A stretch of 35,080 nucleotides of DNA. Origin: JBOHER01 sp050701115 (GTDB lineage Bacteria > Actinomycetota > Actinomycetes > Mycobacteriales > Pseudonocardiaceae). Position 1 is the stretch's first letter; each line of letters begins with the position of its first letter. Below, piece after piece: positions 33,626 through 35,080 of this stretch. A program made the position numbers and the translations under genes. The notes under the pieces are model-generated. The model had not been told where the DNA came from. It saw only the letters and a program-made list of their open reading frames with translations, and did no database searches. The stretch lies in the NCBI GenBank assembly GCA_050701115.1, contig JBOHER010000196.1, positions 1 to 35,080 of the forward strand. Direction: 5' to 3'.

Positions 33626-34032
33626 CAACTCGTGTATCTGCACATTTCGGCGGGGCGTACCCCTCGGCAAGCGTGTGACCAGGCACAACACTGTCGATCA
33701 AGCCCCAACTTGCCTACGAACTGCGGAACTCAGGAATACGGGCCACGGCGTCCGGGCGGAGAAGATACCGTCGGCGACGCAGCAGCAAGGCGCGCACCAA
33801 GACCACCGTAGGGCGGTCGGAGTGTCCCAGCTTCTGGTTGCCCCCACGACGGTTGCTCTGCACAACGGCCGGCGCGACTCTCGGAAATTACGCAGACGTA
33901 GCAGCTCGTGGACGTGTTGCCACCAGATTGCCACCTCAACAAGCCATCTGGCGTGGGCGTTCACAGACACCACGTGCGTAGAGGTGGTACCGCTGTAATC
34001 GCAAAGCGTTGGCGCCCGGCACCGCTGAGCCT
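33626..34032. other. Gene-poor stretch between gltD fragment and gltD
   Basis: These 407 bases hold a degenerate copy of the aroG promoter region (33730-33786) and otherwise no convincing gene. Open frames crossing it have no family resemblance, poor starts and no consistent G/C third-position bias. The part at 33626-33729 matches nothing else in the window. The stretch from 33790 on is also unmatched and looks like decayed DNA. Confidence 0.55.
33730..33786. repeat. Degenerate copy of the aroG upstream region
   Basis: This segment matches 32710-32766, the DNA directly before the aroG start, over about 57 bases with roughly seven differences. Shared blocks are ATACGGGCCACGGCGT and ACCGTCGGCGACGCA. 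It is not followed by any aroG coding sequence. Together with the gltD fragment it points to an old duplication of the aroG-gltD interval. Confidence 0.75.
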
Positions 34033-34039
34033 CGGCGTC

Positions 34040-35080
34040 TCACACCACGGCCAGCGGCAACGCCGCCGGATGCACCGGCGCGGGCAGGCGGGAGTCCCCG
34101 GTGAGGTAGGCGTCCACCGCGCGCGCCGCCGACCTGCCCTCTGCGATCGCCCAGACGATCAGCGACGCGCCGCGGTGGGCGTCCCCGCAGACGAAAACGC
34201 CCGCGGCCGAGGTCTGCCAATCCGATCCACACGCCAGGGTGCCGCGCGGCGTGAGCGTCAGCCCTAGATCATCGAGCAGGCGCATCGGTTCGACACCGGC
34301 GAACCCGATCGCGAGCAGCACCAGGTCGGCGGGCAGGTGCTCCACCTTGTCGCTGACCGGAACAACCTCGCGTCGGCCGCTCTCCGGGTCCTTGTGCACT
34401 CGGACCGCTTGCAGGTCGATGAAGCGCACATGGCCCTGCTCGTCCCCGACGAACCGCGTGATGCCCACCGCGAACTTGCGCTCACCGGCTTCTTCGTGCG
34501 CGGGATAGGTGCGCAGGATGTAGGGCCAGGTCGGCCACGGCGACAGGTCGTCGTCGCGGGTGCGCGGCGGGCGCGGGTACTGGTCGAGCTGGGTGACCGA
34601 CAGCGCGCCCTGCCGGGTCGAAGTGCCATAGCAGTCCGCGCCGGTGTCGCCCCCGCCGATAATGATCACGTGCTTGCCCTCGGCGGTGATCGAGGCGGGC
34701 CCGTCGCCCTCGCACTCCCTGTTCCCGAGAACCAGATGTTCCATCGCGAGATGGATGCCGTCCAACTCGCGGCCAGGGGTCGTGGTGTCGTCCCGGCCGT
34801 TCAAAGCGCCTACGGCCAGTACCACGGCGTCGAACCGGGCACGCAGTTCGTCCACGGTGAGGTCCACCCCGACGTCGCAGTTGGTGACGAATTTGGTGCC
34901 CTCCGCGTGCATCTGGCCCAGCCGCTGGTCGATGCGCTTCTTCTCCATCTTGTACTCGGGAATCCCGTAGCGGAGCAGGCCGCCGAGCCGGTCGTCGCGC
35001 TCGAACACCGTGACCTCGTGCCCGGCGCGGGTGAGCTGCTGGGCGGCGGCAAGCCCACCGGGACCCGACCCGACGACAGC
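34040..35080 (-). CDS. gltD: Glutamate synthase small subunit GltD (partial, N-terminus off the edge)
   Basis: At least 346 residues of the C-terminal part of the NADPH-dependent small subunit of glutamate synthase, which feeds electrons to GltB. The FAD-binding motif GSGPGGLAAAQQL is at the window edge, followed by RLGGLLRYGIPEYKM and the NADPH-binding IIIGGGDTGADC. The C-terminal GVFVCGDAHRGASLIVWAI closes the FAD site. The N-terminal iron-sulfur domain lies beyond 35080. The frame is open to the edge, so no start can be given. Part of its 3' end is duplicated at 33305-33625. Biologically it uses the glutamate and nitrogen pool also served by the gluABCD importer. Confidence 0.93.
   Translation of the reverse strand, partial: AVVGSGPGGLAAAQQLTRAGHEVTVFERDDRLGGLLRYGIPEYKMEKKRIDQRLGQMHAEGTKFVTNCDVGVDLTVDELRARFDAVVLAVGALNGRDDTTTPGRELDGIHLAMEHLVLGNRECEGDGPASITAEGKHVIIIGGGDTGADCYGTSTRQGALSVTQLDQYPRPPRTRDDDLSPWPTWPYILRTYPAHEEAGERKFAVGITRFVGDEQGHVRFIDLQAVRVHKDPESGRREVVPVSDKVEHLPADLVLLAIGFAGVEPMRLLDDLGLTLTPRGTLACGSDWQTSAAGVFVCGDAHRGASLIVWAIAEGRSAARAVDAYLTGDSRLPAPVHPAALPLAVV

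Noticed and set aside
33626..33998. Open frames of 60-107 codons in the gap before gltD
   Set aside because: They cross the aroG-region repeat, have no ribosome binding sites or family resemblance and no consistent codon bias, so they are not called as genes.
34729..34741. GAAC-CAGAT-GTTC inside gltD, like a LexA box
   Set aside because: The spacer is 5 bases instead of 4, the outer bases do not match, and it lies within coding sequence.

Overview
The window is chromosomal DNA from a high-GC actinobacterium. Mycothiol-type (MDMPI) and F420-type enzymes, a PASTA-domain kinase beside an Rv2175c-type regulator, a mycobacterial Sdh1-type complex, actinobacterial LexA and RecA-NDp promoter motifs and many leaderless-looking starts fit Mycobacteriales or Pseudonocardiales. 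I favour a Pseudonocardiales member, but this is inference from gene content and no species is recognised.

Left part (1-14.3 kb). Leftward genes encode a four-helix membrane protein overlapping miaB, then a mazEF-type toxin-antitoxin pair with a possible three-repeat operator. A rightward gluABCD glutamate-uptake operon follows. Next comes a leftward operon for a succinate dehydrogenase of the Rv0247c-Rv0250c type (small gene, membrane anchor, flavoprotein, iron-sulfur protein). Then recX and recA, transcribed leftward. RecA carries an intein at the same site as the M. tuberculosis RecA intein, with a large deletion in its homing-endonuclease domain. recA has both a LexA box and a RecA-NDp (PafBC-type) promoter. 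A DUF3046 gene, a probable 40-residue membrane peptide gene and a frameshifted membrane-protein gene complete this part.

Middle part (14.3-22.7 kb). A very large Lhr-type helicase and peptide deformylase read rightward. An acetyltransferase gene, an MDMPI-family gene and a SAV_6107-type HEPN gene read leftward. The HEPN/MDMPI pair sits behind a recognisable promoter with a LexA box and a strong leader hairpin, which makes it a candidate SOS-controlled unit. A second acetyltransferase gene diverges from it.

Right part (22.7-35.1 kb). This is a DUF885 peptidase-like gene, metF, a polyprenyl synthase, a luciferase-like F420 oxidoreductase, an Rv2175c homologue, pknL with four PASTA repeats, a WS/DGAT acyltransferase and class II DAHP synthase (aroG). 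The gene set resembles the M. tuberculosis Rv2170-Rv2178c neighbourhood. Beyond aroG the DNA is scrambled: a small secreted protein gene, a mosaic partial copy of the gltD 3' end, a second copy of the aroG promoter region and a gene-poor stretch precede the real gltD, which runs off the right edge.

The clearest points for follow-up are the endonuclease-deleted RecA intein, the LexA-controlled HEPN unit, the mazEF operator and the gltD/aroG mosaic.
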